This document shows positions 45,001 through 53,459 of a stretch of DNA of 54,055 nucleotides, piece by piece (position 1 is the first letter of the stretch; every line of letters begins with the position of its first letter). The DNA lies in the NCBI GenBank assembly GCA_030747675.1, contig JASLKH010000014.1, positions 1-54,055 of the forward strand, in the 5' to 3' direction. Under the pieces are notes generated by a model that worked only from the letters and a program-made list of their open reading frames with translations, made no database searches and had not been told where the DNA came from. Both the position numbers and the translations under genes were made by a program. Source of the stretch: Candidatus Thalassarchaeaceae archaeon. GTDB taxonomy: Archaea; Thermoplasmatota; Poseidoniia; Poseidoniales; Thalassarchaeaceae.

Positions 45001-45723
45001 TAGAATTGCACCATGTAAACCAAGACGGTGGTTTCCAATTTCTGCATCTCCCCGTTGACATAGTTGGTGTATGGGGCAAAATTTCAGCAAAGAGAGTAAA
45101 ATTTGACGATCGCTGCCTGGTAAAATAGGAGACTGATTCATCAAAATAATTCCATTAACACCAGTAAGCATGAAGGGATATGGAATTTCCTTTAATGAGT
45201 CAAGTAACCGCCTTTTTTGCAGAAGTGGATGAGTTCCTTTGAGAATTCTTTGAACCCGTTTCAATCTTGATCGGAAACCATCCATCCCTGGCCCATTCCA
45301 ATCACTGATATTTTCTGAATCAAACACCTGAGTTAACCGAGACAACGCACGTGTACGACCCTCGCCCCAATGCCTGTCGGGAATTGGATGTAAGAGGGGG
45401 AATTCACCTTCTTTGGCTCCAAGTACACATTCAGTGTGTAGCAATCTATCACCCGCCACTGAGTCAGGAAGTAGGCGGGGAAGACGACAATCTGCATGGA
45501 GTGATTTGCTAAGAGAGGTCAGTGTATGATGTTGAGATCTATCAATTGGCCCAATTGATTCGCTCTCCAAACGATCAAGAATTTCCTCTCGGGCAGCGTC
45601 ACTTGAATGGATGATAATAACTCGTTTTGGAGTAGGTTGGAGGATTTGATTTCGAGTATACTGAAACAACCATTCAGGGAAACTGCCGGGTGCAATATGT
45701 TCCAAAGTTAATTGATGTGTCAT
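42052..45723 (-). CDS. AddB-like nuclease with inactivated helicase and Fe-S motif
   Basis: A 1223-residue partner of the AddA-like protein. The N-terminal helicase-like part lacks a Walker A motif but keeps the inactive-helicase landmark LILITHLTSTNWALKSERLP with a following DEEERMRLNI. The C-terminal nuclease is intact: RGNLIHGAMGTLF, MTGKIDRVDI, VVIRDIKSVDG and DELQLGLYSRAWE. Cysteines for a 4Fe-4S cluster bracket it, one in WQACPRQGW and three in CTYCDVKAACG. This arrangement matches AddB and related Cas4-type nucleases. ATG 45723 is chosen over the earlier in-frame start at 45747. The 10-base overlap with the AddA-like gene implies stoichiometric synthesis of a two-subunit complex. Confidence 0.86.
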   Translation of the reverse strand: MTHQLTLEHIAPGSFPEWLFQYTRNQILQPTPKRVIIIHSSDAAREEILDRLESESIGPIDRSQHHTLTSLSKSLHADCRLPRLLPDSVAGDRLLHTECVLGAKEGEFPLLHPIPDRHWGEGRTRALSRLTQVFDSENISDWNGPGMDGFRSRLKRVQRILKGTHPLLQKRRLLDSLKEIPYPFMLTGVNGIILMNQSPILPGSDRQILLSLLKFCPIHQLCQRGDAEIGNHRLGLHGAILEDVIPVHNETLPEWVPKHEVWEPELVESNTNRLLIPRDGLAIDASMELLRDWLAVSNADSSVLIIDPSWKSRENAWRRGLIDVGLRPHRESKKINTNSVIHWIGEFASISVGPEAWSMDRLRSLWAQKSLNFSEEWYQSETHPSNPEWTPLVDENRLETLARTWHIVGGHGALHRWLRALASKPYPTPWQDDDEANQLAECTQWGVLSLIARLAPLLSPGERSLLEDPSLRKGCSSGIELPLPESSLSGDEWLSSLFEHINWDTNINDIGALQSLLEGITSLRKAQLALKHCPPTTGVNWVEEFLDLLENISTPDVLVASDRVRILTPEESLGTSADLILITHLTSTNWALKSERLPWMDEEERMRLNINRPDSPLRTARHVLHHLLFAGRETVLIDATGLDEDVQPATPIAEWLANCVGADTPGNVSRPEFLENSIRWDTASSSRTKGFHLFWRPARIKITQASGRTTAETIILGRGERNDRQRAGLALRDTRPPSTPPLQPTAISIPLDALLMEDRIRRQPTEVPSESQYLDSNLHSHFVSVGKLNIVPTKSGAPGEIKPRFADSWPVLGGKKTGKNLLATDPRPLQPKATTLPTYDERNGFSESTFPSRNVWSASRLQKWQACPRQGWLQKRLRADALEEQTEDIDARIRGNLIHGAMGTLFDKALGIAEHAEIDSSTAKSLANLGESPEVLFAHILDYLAQEAPWLEREDATASQRRHSLIGLSHQEWIDWLTSPKPMKPTGQLGRMLLAEFEISDSIPISIEWPLKGLKIPHPDGRSIQMTGKIDRVDIIEIPEVCDSSSEATIAPLYFSENPDWQPHRLVVIRDIKSVDGPKKNFAQKKHRIALFDELQLGLYSRAWEVAHPGDLVIGAGISEVGRHTQHTLELCSNYLDNISEYEVGGITKLTGKTHRFPDEDNEPTGSSFRAWMLERLTTAIDIAESANLGKVNPTPEKMVCTYCDVKAACGLAPTVGGDRSWN

Positions 45724-45782
45724 CTCACTACCTCCCCGAGCATACAAGGTCAGGCGTGGGGGTTATTGAAGCATTGGAATTT

Positions 45783-46733
45783 TCAATCTCGACGAATAAT
45801 GGCTGCGGCTCCAAGGCCAATTAAGGCAAGGGGTGCAAGAAAACCTAGGAGTAAGCCTTCATCTTCATCTCCTTCAGCATCTTCAACAGGTGTACTTGTC
45901 CAATCATGAATCAAAACCAATGAAAGGTCATCACCATCCCACGCCGGAGGTAAGTCAAGATTAATTTGACCGAATGGATCTGTTCCTAGTGTATATACTG
46001 CTCGAACTGAATCATCGTAATACTCCAACCCATTACTCCCCTCCGGGAAATATGCAGAATGTTCTACAACCATAATGCGGTGAGTGATGTTGGTTTTGTA
46101 ATCATCCGATGTTGGTCCCCCGCTTGTACCCGACGTAGACAAAGACCATGTCAAAGTACCACTGGAATTATTGCCTGACCAAGTGAAAATTGATTGTTGT
46201 TGCTCATTTACTTCCAAACGAGATTCCAGTAATTCACTATAGTCTGCTTCCAAAGATTCGCCCTCTGCAACGCTTCCTACTCTCACCATGTTCCCATGAA
46301 AAGCCACTGTAGGGGGGGCTCTTTGTAATCCACCAGTTGCCTCCTTTGATGCATCTCCATATCGCTCATTCCAACGGTCATCTCCCTCTTGGCTACCAAA
46401 AGGATCTTCCGATTCGCTGATGAAACGATGGTGGGTAAGAACGGTGGTTGAATGATTAAATTCTGATGAACTTGATTCAAAGGAAGCAATAGAATCCATC
46501 AATGAATGTTCGGAATCAACACAATTAGTACACCACGTTGCTGTGTATACCTCCACAATTGTTGGAGCATTTTCAATCAAACCACCAGCACTAGAAGTAG
46601 CGTTATTTGCAGAGATATCAAGGCTATATCCTCCAAAGGAGCCTTGCTTTTCACTCAAATCAACAGGAGCAATTGCATTGGCTGATGGCATCAACAAGAA
46701 AATTGTAAACAAAGCAAGTGTGAATCGGCGCAT
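45783..46733 (-). CDS. Membrane-anchored extracytoplasmic thioredoxin-like protein
   Basis: A 316-residue protein with a signal peptide (LALFTIFLLMPSANA) and a thioredoxin-like domain. The domain has VEVYTATWCTNCVDSEHSL, with Cys68 and Cys71 as the CxxC, and a later APPTVAFHG carrying the cis-Pro. A beta-rich domain of about 110 residues follows, then a C-terminal helix (LLLGFLAPLALIGLGAAAII) ending in RRD. It probably exchanges disulfides in exported proteins. Secreted proteins with paired cysteines occur in the window and are possible clients. ATG 46733 starts the signal peptide. Confidence 0.8.
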   Translation of the reverse strand: MRRFTLALFTIFLLMPSANAIAPVDLSEKQGSFGGYSLDISANNATSSAGGLIENAPTIVEVYTATWCTNCVDSEHSLMDSIASFESSSSEFNHSTTVLTHHRFISESEDPFGSQEGDDRWNERYGDASKEATGGLQRAPPTVAFHGNMVRVGSVAEGESLEADYSELLESRLEVNEQQQSIFTWSGNNSSGTLTWSLSTSGTSGGPTSDDYKTNITHRIMVVEHSAYFPEGSNGLEYYDDSVRAVYTLGTDPFGQINLDLPPAWDGDDLSLVLIHDWTSTPVEDAEGDEDEGLLLGFLAPLALIGLGAAAIIRRD

Positions 46734-46771
46734 AGCCCGGCGTGGGCATTCTACCATGTCAATATTGAGGG

Positions 46772-47812
46772 TCAGAGTGCAGCAAATGCTGCAATGGCTC
46801 TTTCAATGTCTTCATCAGTAATGTGTAGATGGATTACCGCTCGAACTGCGGTTGGGCCGACTTCCAATACATCAATACCATGTCCTGCTAAGCCTTCCAA
46901 AATTTGAGGAGCAGTCAAATCACCATTGATGTAAACCATATTAGTTTCAACACTATTCAAGTCAACAGTGAATCCATCCATAGCATTCACTGCTTCTGCT
47001 AATGTTCTTGCACGCTTATGGTCTTCAGCCAACCGATCAATGTGGTTATCCAATGCATACAAACCCCCTGCTGCAATAACTCCAGCCTGGCGCATTCCAC
47101 CTCCAAACATTTTGCGCCATCGGTGTGCTTTTGCAATAAATTCAGATGAACCCACAAGCACACTACCAACAGGAGCACCCAGCCCTTTGGATAAACAAAT
47201 CGAAATTGAGTCATAATCACGAACCATTCTTGAAGGATCGATACCTGTTGCGACTACAGCATTGAACAGACGTGCTCCATCAATGTGAGCAGCACAGCCG
47301 TGCTCATGCGCGACCTTTGCTATGGAATCAAGCACATCTTGGGGATAACATGTCCCTCCACCTCTGTTTGCAGTGTTTTCAACACAAACCAAACTTCCAT
47401 TGGGGTAATGCCCAAGGCTTCCTTCTGCTTTACGAATTGCATTTTCAACATCATTTGCTCTCATGATACCGTGTACAGCAGGGACTAGTGCAATTGAACA
47501 CCCTGAAAGAGCAGCATAACCCCCACCTTCATACTGATAGACGTGGGATGTAGTCTCAGTAATCACTTCGTCACCAGGTACTGTGTGAGCGCGAATTGCT
47601 ACTGCATTCGACATTGTGCCACTTGGGACAAACAAAGCTGCTTCTTTTCCAAGCATACTTGCAAGGCGATTTTGTAAATCTTGAACTGTTGGATCATCAC
47701 CCAACACATCATCGCCGACTTTAGCTGATACCATTGCAGAACGCATGGCTTCAGTTGGCTGAGTAACGGTGTCACTTCGCATATCGACGCGGTCCGAATC
47801 ATACTCGCGCAT
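46772..47812 (-). CDS. ltaE: Low-specificity L-threonine aldolase
   Basis: A 346-residue PLP enzyme of fold type I. MRSDTVTQPTEAMR opens the protein as in the family. HIDGARLFNA supplies the PLP-binding Asp178 and LSKGLGAPVGS the Schiff-base Lys209. KMFGGGMRQAG follows, another family landmark. It splits threonine or allo-threonine into glycine and acetaldehyde. The start overlaps no neighbour; Pth2 ends 22 bases upstream on the same strand. Confidence 0.93.
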   Translation of the reverse strand: MREYDSDRVDMRSDTVTQPTEAMRSAMVSAKVGDDVLGDDPTVQDLQNRLASMLGKEAALFVPSGTMSNAVAIRAHTVPGDEVITETTSHVYQYEGGGYAALSGCSIALVPAVHGIMRANDVENAIRKAEGSLGHYPNGSLVCVENTANRGGGTCYPQDVLDSIAKVAHEHGCAAHIDGARLFNAVVATGIDPSRMVRDYDSISICLSKGLGAPVGSVLVGSSEFIAKAHRWRKMFGGGMRQAGVIAAGGLYALDNHIDRLAEDHKRARTLAEAVNAMDGFTVDLNSVETNMVYINGDLTAPQILEGLAGHGIDVLEVGPTAVRAVIHLHITDEDIERAIAAFAAL

Positions 47813-47834
47813 GACCTTGCGTGTACGATGGCCT

Positions 47835-48260
47835 TCAAAGCAGTTTCAGGTCGCCTGTGATGGCGTCAATTTCAATTTCGCTTGCAGGACCAATGGCAAT
47901 TACTGTACGAGAACCTGATGGGATTTGGGTTCGTCCCGCGTCATGAATCGAACATGTCGGTAGGTGTGCTGATTTAGCTGCAGTTAATGCAATTTCCATA
48001 TCACTTGCTGACATGGCTTTCAGGACTACTTTTTGTTGACCAGAGGACATCCAAACAGCCATTTCATCAGGATATTTTTCGGCGGCTTGAAGTGCTGCTT
48101 TAACAGATGCGTGGCCAACCTGTGCTGCAATTTTTCCTTTACCCATCTTTAGAGAATTATCCACTATACAGACTAATTTAACAGTCCCCAAACTCGATTG
48201 ATATGTGCGGTCACCATGGTTGGGTGCAGTCAATCTATGCAGGAATGAACGTAGTCCCAT
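47835..48260 (-). CDS. pth2: Peptidyl-tRNA hydrolase, Pth2 family
   Basis: A 141-residue enzyme. KLVCIVDNSLKMGKGKIAAQ, then VGHASVKAALQAA, QKVVLKA, SIHDAGRTQIPSGSRTVIAI and the acidic PASEIEIDAITGDLKLL end are all Pth2 landmarks. It releases stalled peptides from tRNA in the archaeal and eukaryotic cytosol. About 25 extra residues precede the core and look unstructured and basic. It is divergent from the aminotransferase gene across 73 bases. Confidence 0.94.
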   Translation of the reverse strand: MGLRSFLHRLTAPNHGDRTYQSSLGTVKLVCIVDNSLKMGKGKIAAQVGHASVKAALQAAEKYPDEMAVWMSSGQQKVVLKAMSASDMEIALTAAKSAHLPTCSIHDAGRTQIPSGSRTVIAIGPASEIEIDAITGDLKLL

Positions 48261-48333
48261 AAAACGCGGATGAACCGCTGTGGCAAGAATGTCGCGGCGA
48301 GAACCTCAAGAATGGTATTATTGTGAGAGCATC

Positions 48334-49632
48334 ATGGGAGAACAAAACAGCGCATCTGGTAATGTCAGAAATGCTGGGTCAAATCAAGTGGAATCATTCC
48401 TATCTGACAATTGCCCTCCGATGGGCATCTACGAAACTCTGTACGCTTTCAGGGACTCATTTGGTAGCTTCATGGGCAACGAAGGAACCCATCCATGGTC
48501 ACAGGGGTTTCCCCTAACAACACCGCTAGAAAAATTTGGAGGGCCCTCTCTTCCATCGAGTATTGATGTTACTTGGGAGGATCGTTTCTATCCAAAAGCC
48601 TGGGGGCATCCAAAATTACGCGAAGCCATCGTAGAGTACTATAACTCTGAATACAACTCTAATATCACTCCTGAGAACGTCATGGTCTTTGGAGGAGGGC
48701 GTCCTGGTATCTACACAGTACTTGCATTTCTCAAAAAGCATGTGCAAGTGAGTATTGGAAACATCGAGTGGCCTGCCTACTTAGATATTCTAGAACAAAC
48801 TAACACCAAATATCAAATTGTTCCTTTCACTAAAGAAAACAACTTCCATCCTAGTAATACTGCTTACTTCGATCGAACAAACATTGATGCAAACACACAC
48901 CTTATGCCAATTATTTCCAATCCTCAGAACCCATCTGGACAAACTCGTTCAGGAGATGAACTCAAGGAATTGATTCAAATGGCTGAGGAAATCGGTAATG
49001 GTATACTTCTGGATGAGGCATACGAGATGTTTCATTCCCCATCAGTCAGTGGAATTCAGTACGTGCAAGATTTGGACAACAGCAACGTGTTCATCGCAGG
49101 GGCCTGCACAAAGGGACTACAGTCTCCGGGTATCCGTGTTGGTTGGATTATTGCCAGTAAGAAAAATATCGAAACGATGGCTAACTACTCCAGTTTCGGC
49201 ATGGGTGGAGTGAGTCACCCGTCGCAACTCTATGCAGTAAAACTTCTCGAGCCAAGTCGTGTCAAACAAGCCCGAAAGGCTGTGGAGGAACATTACAGTT
49301 GGCAACGAGATCGATATGGTAAAGCATTCGAAGAAATGGGGCTTAATGTCTATACTGGAAACGGTGGATTCTACCATTGGCTTGAACTTCCTGAAGGTAT
49401 GACGAGTGCCGAACTAAACAAACGCCTCTTCAAACGCGGTGCTGCTATTCTATGCGCTTCTGATTGCGATATGGCCCGTCCACATTCTAAGGACCCAAGT
49501 TACGTAACACCGTATACCCGATTCTTCCGCTTTTCTTTCGGGCCATTGTTGCCTGAGACGTTTGAATCAGATATCGAACTTTTTAGTGAAGTATTCGAAG
49601 AATACAAGATCGATGCCATGAATAGCAAATAA
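48334..49632 (+). CDS. PLP-dependent aminotransferase, class I/II
   Basis: A 432-residue fold-type I aminotransferase. Landmarks are ISNPQNPSGQ with Asn199, LLDEAYEMF with the PLP-pairing Asp227 and the Tyr230, GACTKGLQSPGIRVGW with the Schiff-base Lys260 and the phosphate-binding Arg268, and a late TRFFRFSFG with the carboxylate-binding Arg. The amino donor and acceptor are unknown. ATG 48334 begins MGEQNSASG; the frame runs upstream to 48280 without good support. It is the only plus-strand gene between 34343 and the right edge. Confidence 0.88.
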   Translation: MGEQNSASGNVRNAGSNQVESFLSDNCPPMGIYETLYAFRDSFGSFMGNEGTHPWSQGFPLTTPLEKFGGPSLPSSIDVTWEDRFYPKAWGHPKLREAIVEYYNSEYNSNITPENVMVFGGGRPGIYTVLAFLKKHVQVSIGNIEWPAYLDILEQTNTKYQIVPFTKENNFHPSNTAYFDRTNIDANTHLMPIISNPQNPSGQTRSGDELKELIQMAEEIGNGILLDEAYEMFHSPSVSGIQYVQDLDNSNVFIAGACTKGLQSPGIRVGWIIASKKNIETMANYSSFGMGGVSHPSQLYAVKLLEPSRVKQARKAVEEHYSWQRDRYGKAFEEMGLNVYTGNGGFYHWLELPEGMTSAELNKRLFKRGAAILCASDCDMARPHSKDPSYVTPYTRFFRFSFGPLLPETFESDIELFSEVFEEYKIDAMNSK

Positions 49633-49637
49633 CTGGA

Positions 49638-50048
49638 TTACTCAGACTGTGTATCTACTGACTTTTCATCAGAATTCCAACTATAAATCCAAAGTGCGAT
49701 GGATATCATTACAACTTGTGCAAAGGCACGAATAATGTGTGCTGTTGTCCCAAAACTATTCCCATCAAGTTCAATACCATTAATCCACATATTGGCGTTT
49801 GCCCAATAGAGAGCCACCAACATGAAGGCGATGCAAAGGGCTGCCCATTTTCGAGACTGAGGGATAATGACTGCAATGCCTAGACCAACTTCTGGTATAC
49901 CACTCAATATCACCCAAAAAGTTGGATTTCCAAGTATTCTTGGCACAATCGGTTCGAACCAAGTCGGATCGACAAAATGCTGTATTCCTATCCAAATAAA
50001 TGGTAACCCAAATAATACTGCAATGGCATGCTCAATACGAGAATCCAT
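49638..50048 (-). CDS. DoxX-like four-helix membrane protein
   Basis: A 136-residue protein with four hydrophobic helices. The first contains FGLPFIWIGIQHFVDP, which resembles the start of DoxX/SURF4-type proteins, followed by GIPEVGLGIAVIIPQSR. In the DoxX family, roles range from quinone- or thiosulfate-linked oxidation to unknown. An in-frame TTG at 50054 exists, but ATG 50048 is preferred. The stop lies 5 bases from the convergent aminotransferase stop. It follows cysteine dioxygenase by 14 bases, so it may act with that sulfur enzyme, which is only suggested by place. Confidence 0.72.
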   Translation of the reverse strand: MDSRIEHAIAVLFGLPFIWIGIQHFVDPTWFEPIVPRILGNPTFWVILSGIPEVGLGIAVIIPQSRKWAALCIAFMLVALYWANANMWINGIELDGNSFGTTAHIIRAFAQVVMISIALWIYSWNSDEKSVDTQSE

Positions 50049-50062
50049 ATTCAATCCTCAGA

Positions 50063-50638
50063 TTATTCTGCAGGTGAAAAAATCCCAAATTCAGATAGTG
50101 GAGGGGTATAAACATGGAGATTTATCAAATTACAATTTTCATCATTTGAAATTCGATGAATGTCTGGTTCTTCAGCAGCACATACTTCACCTGGTACGTA
50201 ATTTCTTGCTGAACTATACTCAGCAAAACCATCATCATTGAGATTGTAAATCGTCTCTGTAGCAATTCCATCTACAATTAAGAATGCACAATCGGATCCC
50301 TTGTGATCATGAATAGGTGTTTTTTGGCCAGGTTTCCAAGTAATCGCAACCATCTCATAATTTTCCGTCTTCTTGATGATATTACGCTGATAGCCATCAT
50401 CATCTGTATAACCAATATGACGGTTCAATGCATCTAAATTGACTGGTAATGTAGAAAGTCTCGTATCTAATTCAGAGAGACCTGGGCGGCCATCAATAGA
50501 ATCAAGCCATTCAACGATTTCTGCAATTCCTTTGCAACATTGGATGAGGTCATCACGGTCAACTTCGCTAAGCGTTGCTACCGCGACCATGCAATGCGGA
50601 GCGAGGCTGAGGACATAGAGTTGACCACAGTGTATCAT
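50063..50638 (-). CDS. Cysteine dioxygenase (cupin)
   Basis: A 191-residue cupin with the iron site of type I cysteine dioxygenase: IHDHKGSDCAFLIVDG supplies two His ligands, and DIHRISN the third. The Cys in GSDC and the Tyr in LHVYTPPLSEFG match the pair that forms the Cys-Tyr crosslink in mammalian and some bacterial enzymes. It oxidises cysteine to cysteine sulfinate. ATG 50638 overlaps the RND gene stop (ATGA), and ATG 50590 is an alternative giving a shorter N-terminus. The gene is tied to the RND gene upstream and DoxX-like gene downstream. Confidence 0.86.
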   Translation of the reverse strand: MIHCGQLYVLSLAPHCMVAVATLSEVDRDDLIQCCKGIAEIVEWLDSIDGRPGLSELDTRLSTLPVNLDALNRHIGYTDDDGYQRNIIKKTENYEMVAITWKPGQKTPIHDHKGSDCAFLIVDGIATETIYNLNDDGFAEYSSARNYVPGEVCAAEEPDIHRISNDENCNLINLHVYTPPLSEFGIFSPAE

Positions 50639-53388
50639 TCATCTTCGGATGATGTTGCTTCAGGTAGTAAGCCAGCAATCTTCAACATACAAGGCAATAG
50701 CATTAAGCTTGAAAGAAGTGCTAAAGTGATGGCAATTACGAATACTTGACCAAACAATCGTAGTGGTAGAATTGATGACATGTTCAGGACTGCAAAACCT
50801 CCTGCAGTAGTCAAAGCAGCGCCCATCATTGCTCTACCTGTTGTTGCTGATGTGCGACTGACCCATACACTAGGGCCAGCGTGCGGTCGGTGCTCAATTT
50901 CCTCAGTAAGACGAGTTTCGAAGTGTACTGCATAATCAACTCCCAACCCCAATGCTAAGGCTCCAATAGTTACTGATTGAGAATTCAATTGGTATCCCAT
51001 CCACCCCATCAAGCCATAGATCCAAACGACAACCATGGCCAATGGCGCCCACATAATTAAACCACGGGTGATTGATTTAGTGGGTGTTTGAGGTTCCCGA
51101 ATTAAATTGATTATTATGAGTGTAATCAAAATAACACTCGCTACAATTGCAGTAGAAGCGACGGCTGAATAAGCGACATCAGCAGAAACTTGCGCACGGA
51201 GTAGATAACGGCCTGTGACACTGTACATTTCACCCTCTTGCTCAAGTGAATTGGTTAATTCAACTTCAAAGTCAACTGTAGCTTGCCAATCAATAGTTGG
51301 AGCCTGGAATAAAATTACTGCCTGTTCCCCATCGTCTCTCAAATATCGATAGGAGAGTTCACGGCCATCTTCTGTGTCTGTAAGCCAAGATTCTAGAGCT
51401 TGATATGTAGACATATCAGATTCATTGAGATTGTCAAGCATGGTTTGAACTGAGGGGTTTCGTGCGCCTTCAAGGGTCAAAGTAGTCCAAAGTCCATCAG
51501 TTTCAATGACTTGGGTATTCTCTTCCAAAACGGCCAATGCTTTGTCATATGCTATTTTGCCATCAGGAGTAATTGCAGAACCATCAACTACGACATACAT
51601 TGGTGCAGGGCTACTACCAAATTCATCATTCAGAATGAGGAAATCAAGAACTGCTTCAGAATCCATATCTAATTGATCTCTGAAATCAAAACCGATCTCA
51701 AGTTGATTGATTCCAGCCGCAACTGGTAATGTAAGAAGAATGGCTGCAATCAAAACCAAGTGTGGTTTTTCGGTCTGCTTTCCAATCCATTTGGAATACG
51801 CACCTTCTTTGACTTGTACCGACTTTTGTAAGGATATTTTCTGGGCAGGCATTATTCTCATCATAGCAGGTAATGTTGTGACTGATAGCAAGTAAATGAA
51901 GAACAAGCCAATTGCAATTACTGTTCCGAACGTCACCAAGAATGCTTGGGATGAAAGTCGGAATGAAAGAAAGCCAATCATATCAGTCATGATAGCAACA
52001 AACAATGCTGCAGAAGTAAAGAGAGTACCTCGCTTTATTGCCACATTTCGTATTTCTGAAGAAAAATCAGCCATCGTCTGTCGATCTTTCGTATCTTTCA
52101 TATCTAATTCAATTAATTCTTCTCGATATCGAATAACCACGTGTAATCCATAATCGACACCTATTGCAAGAAGAAGAATGGGGATGGCATTCATAGCTGC
52201 ATTAAATTCGAATCGCAATAATCCAGATAGGCCATAAGTAGCCGCAACAGCAAGTAATGTGAGAACAATGACAACTGACGTGTCTCGTAAACTTCGGAAG
52301 CGCCAGTAAAGAATAATCCCAAGAAGGAGAACTGCAGCACTTGTAAGAAGGCCTATCTCTTTTCCAAAACTAGCGTTACTCTCGACTTCAAACAACGAGA
52401 AACTGAAAGCGGTTAGGGTCACATTTTCATTTTTCTCCGAAAGAGCAATTCCTAAATCTTGTGTGAGTGGACTAATTATTTCCTTTACCGATGATGCGTC
52501 ATTTGCAATATTTCCTTCTGAATCAGCCCATTGTGCTTCCATGCTAGTATCAATGGCCAAAGTTACCATCGTCTTATCGGCCAATTCCCACGGATTCGAT
52601 TCAGCAACGGTTGGAATCATTGCCATCATAATTTGTTGAATATCTATCTTTTGAATCTCATTCAACGGGATTAGGTGCTCAAAGGCTGCAAGATGTAATG
52701 GCAGTATTTGATTCACTTCTTCTGTAGTACGATTTGACATAATTGCACCAGAAAGTCCAATGAGGACTGATATTTTCTCAGAATTATTTTCTCCACTATC
52801 CAATCTGGACAACCACTCACTTGGCACACCTGGTTCCCATGAATTCAACTCACTAGCATCTGGTGAGTACACTGAAGGGACTCCTGAAAGAGCATTTTGA
52901 GCAGAAGTAATTGCTGTACTTAATTCACTGGAATTAGCCGCCAGTACTGCAAGCAAAGAAGATTCTAGAGAAGCGGACCAATTGTCATTAGAAGGATCCT
53001 GTGTGCGTTGCCAAAATATTGCTGAAGAGGCTAGCCCAGTATGTGCAGAGCCCCCAAATAATGGCATGTGATGTGAAGCAAATCGTTCGTCTTCAATCAT
53101 GTCTGCCTCAATCGATGCTAATGTTTGCCATGTCGATGCATTCTCTAAACTCCCAGCTTCAAAGCGAACGATTGCTCGAATGAAGTCGACATCTGGTTGG
53201 TAAGCATCTTCAATTTCATACATTAATCGAGTTGTTTCAGTATCGGGATAGAATGCATCTTCACCGTTATCAAATACAATGAAACGAGCAAAGGACGATA
53301 ATAGGATAATACCGACGATCGAAACCGCGATTGCGGTTTTTGGACGGTCGATTGACAATTCAGAAAGACGGTCGAAGGGATTCTGCAT
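50635..53388 (-). CDS. RND/MMPL-superfamily membrane protein
   Basis: A 917-residue RND protein with two repeats of a membrane helix, an extracytoplasmic domain and a helix block. Signatures are LAIGVDYGLHVVIRYREE in the first half and LGLGVDYAVHFETRLTEE in the second. It is shorter than the RND at the left end (917 against 1109 residues), with smaller outer domains. The substrate is unknown. It overlaps the cysteine dioxygenase start by ATGA and lies 71 bases downstream of another RND gene, giving a tandem pair. Confidence 0.88.
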   Translation of the reverse strand: MQNPFDRLSELSIDRPKTAIAVSIVGIILLSSFARFIVFDNGEDAFYPDTETTRLMYEIEDAYQPDVDFIRAIVRFEAGSLENASTWQTLASIEADMIEDERFASHHMPLFGGSAHTGLASSAIFWQRTQDPSNDNWSASLESSLLAVLAANSSELSTAITSAQNALSGVPSVYSPDASELNSWEPGVPSEWLSRLDSGENNSEKISVLIGLSGAIMSNRTTEEVNQILPLHLAAFEHLIPLNEIQKIDIQQIMMAMIPTVAESNPWELADKTMVTLAIDTSMEAQWADSEGNIANDASSVKEIISPLTQDLGIALSEKNENVTLTAFSFSLFEVESNASFGKEIGLLTSAAVLLLGIILYWRFRSLRDTSVVIVLTLLAVAATYGLSGLLRFEFNAAMNAIPILLLAIGVDYGLHVVIRYREELIELDMKDTKDRQTMADFSSEIRNVAIKRGTLFTSAALFVAIMTDMIGFLSFRLSSQAFLVTFGTVIAIGLFFIYLLSVTTLPAMMRIMPAQKISLQKSVQVKEGAYSKWIGKQTEKPHLVLIAAILLTLPVAAGINQLEIGFDFRDQLDMDSEAVLDFLILNDEFGSSPAPMYVVVDGSAITPDGKIAYDKALAVLEENTQVIETDGLWTTLTLEGARNPSVQTMLDNLNESDMSTYQALESWLTDTEDGRELSYRYLRDDGEQAVILFQAPTIDWQATVDFEVELTNSLEQEGEMYSVTGRYLLRAQVSADVAYSAVASTAIVASVILITLIIINLIREPQTPTKSITRGLIMWAPLAMVVVWIYGLMGWMGYQLNSQSVTIGALALGLGVDYAVHFETRLTEEIEHRPHAGPSVWVSRTSATTGRAMMGAALTTAGGFAVLNMSSILPLRLFGQVFVIAITLALLSSLMLLPCMLKIAGLLPEATSSEDE

Positions 53389-53451
53389 GATGAACGAACT
53401 GAGCGCGCAACTTTTCCTTCAAGTAATTGTGCATACTCTCTACACTAATGT

Positions 53452-53459
53452 AAAAAAAA
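53452..53459 (-). terminator. T8 tract after the right-edge RND gene
   Basis: Eight A on the plus strand, so T8 on the minus strand, directly after the TAA stop of the right-edge RND gene. Such T-runs are the usual archaeal terminator. It lies 64 bases before the ATG of the next RND gene. Confidence 0.6.
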
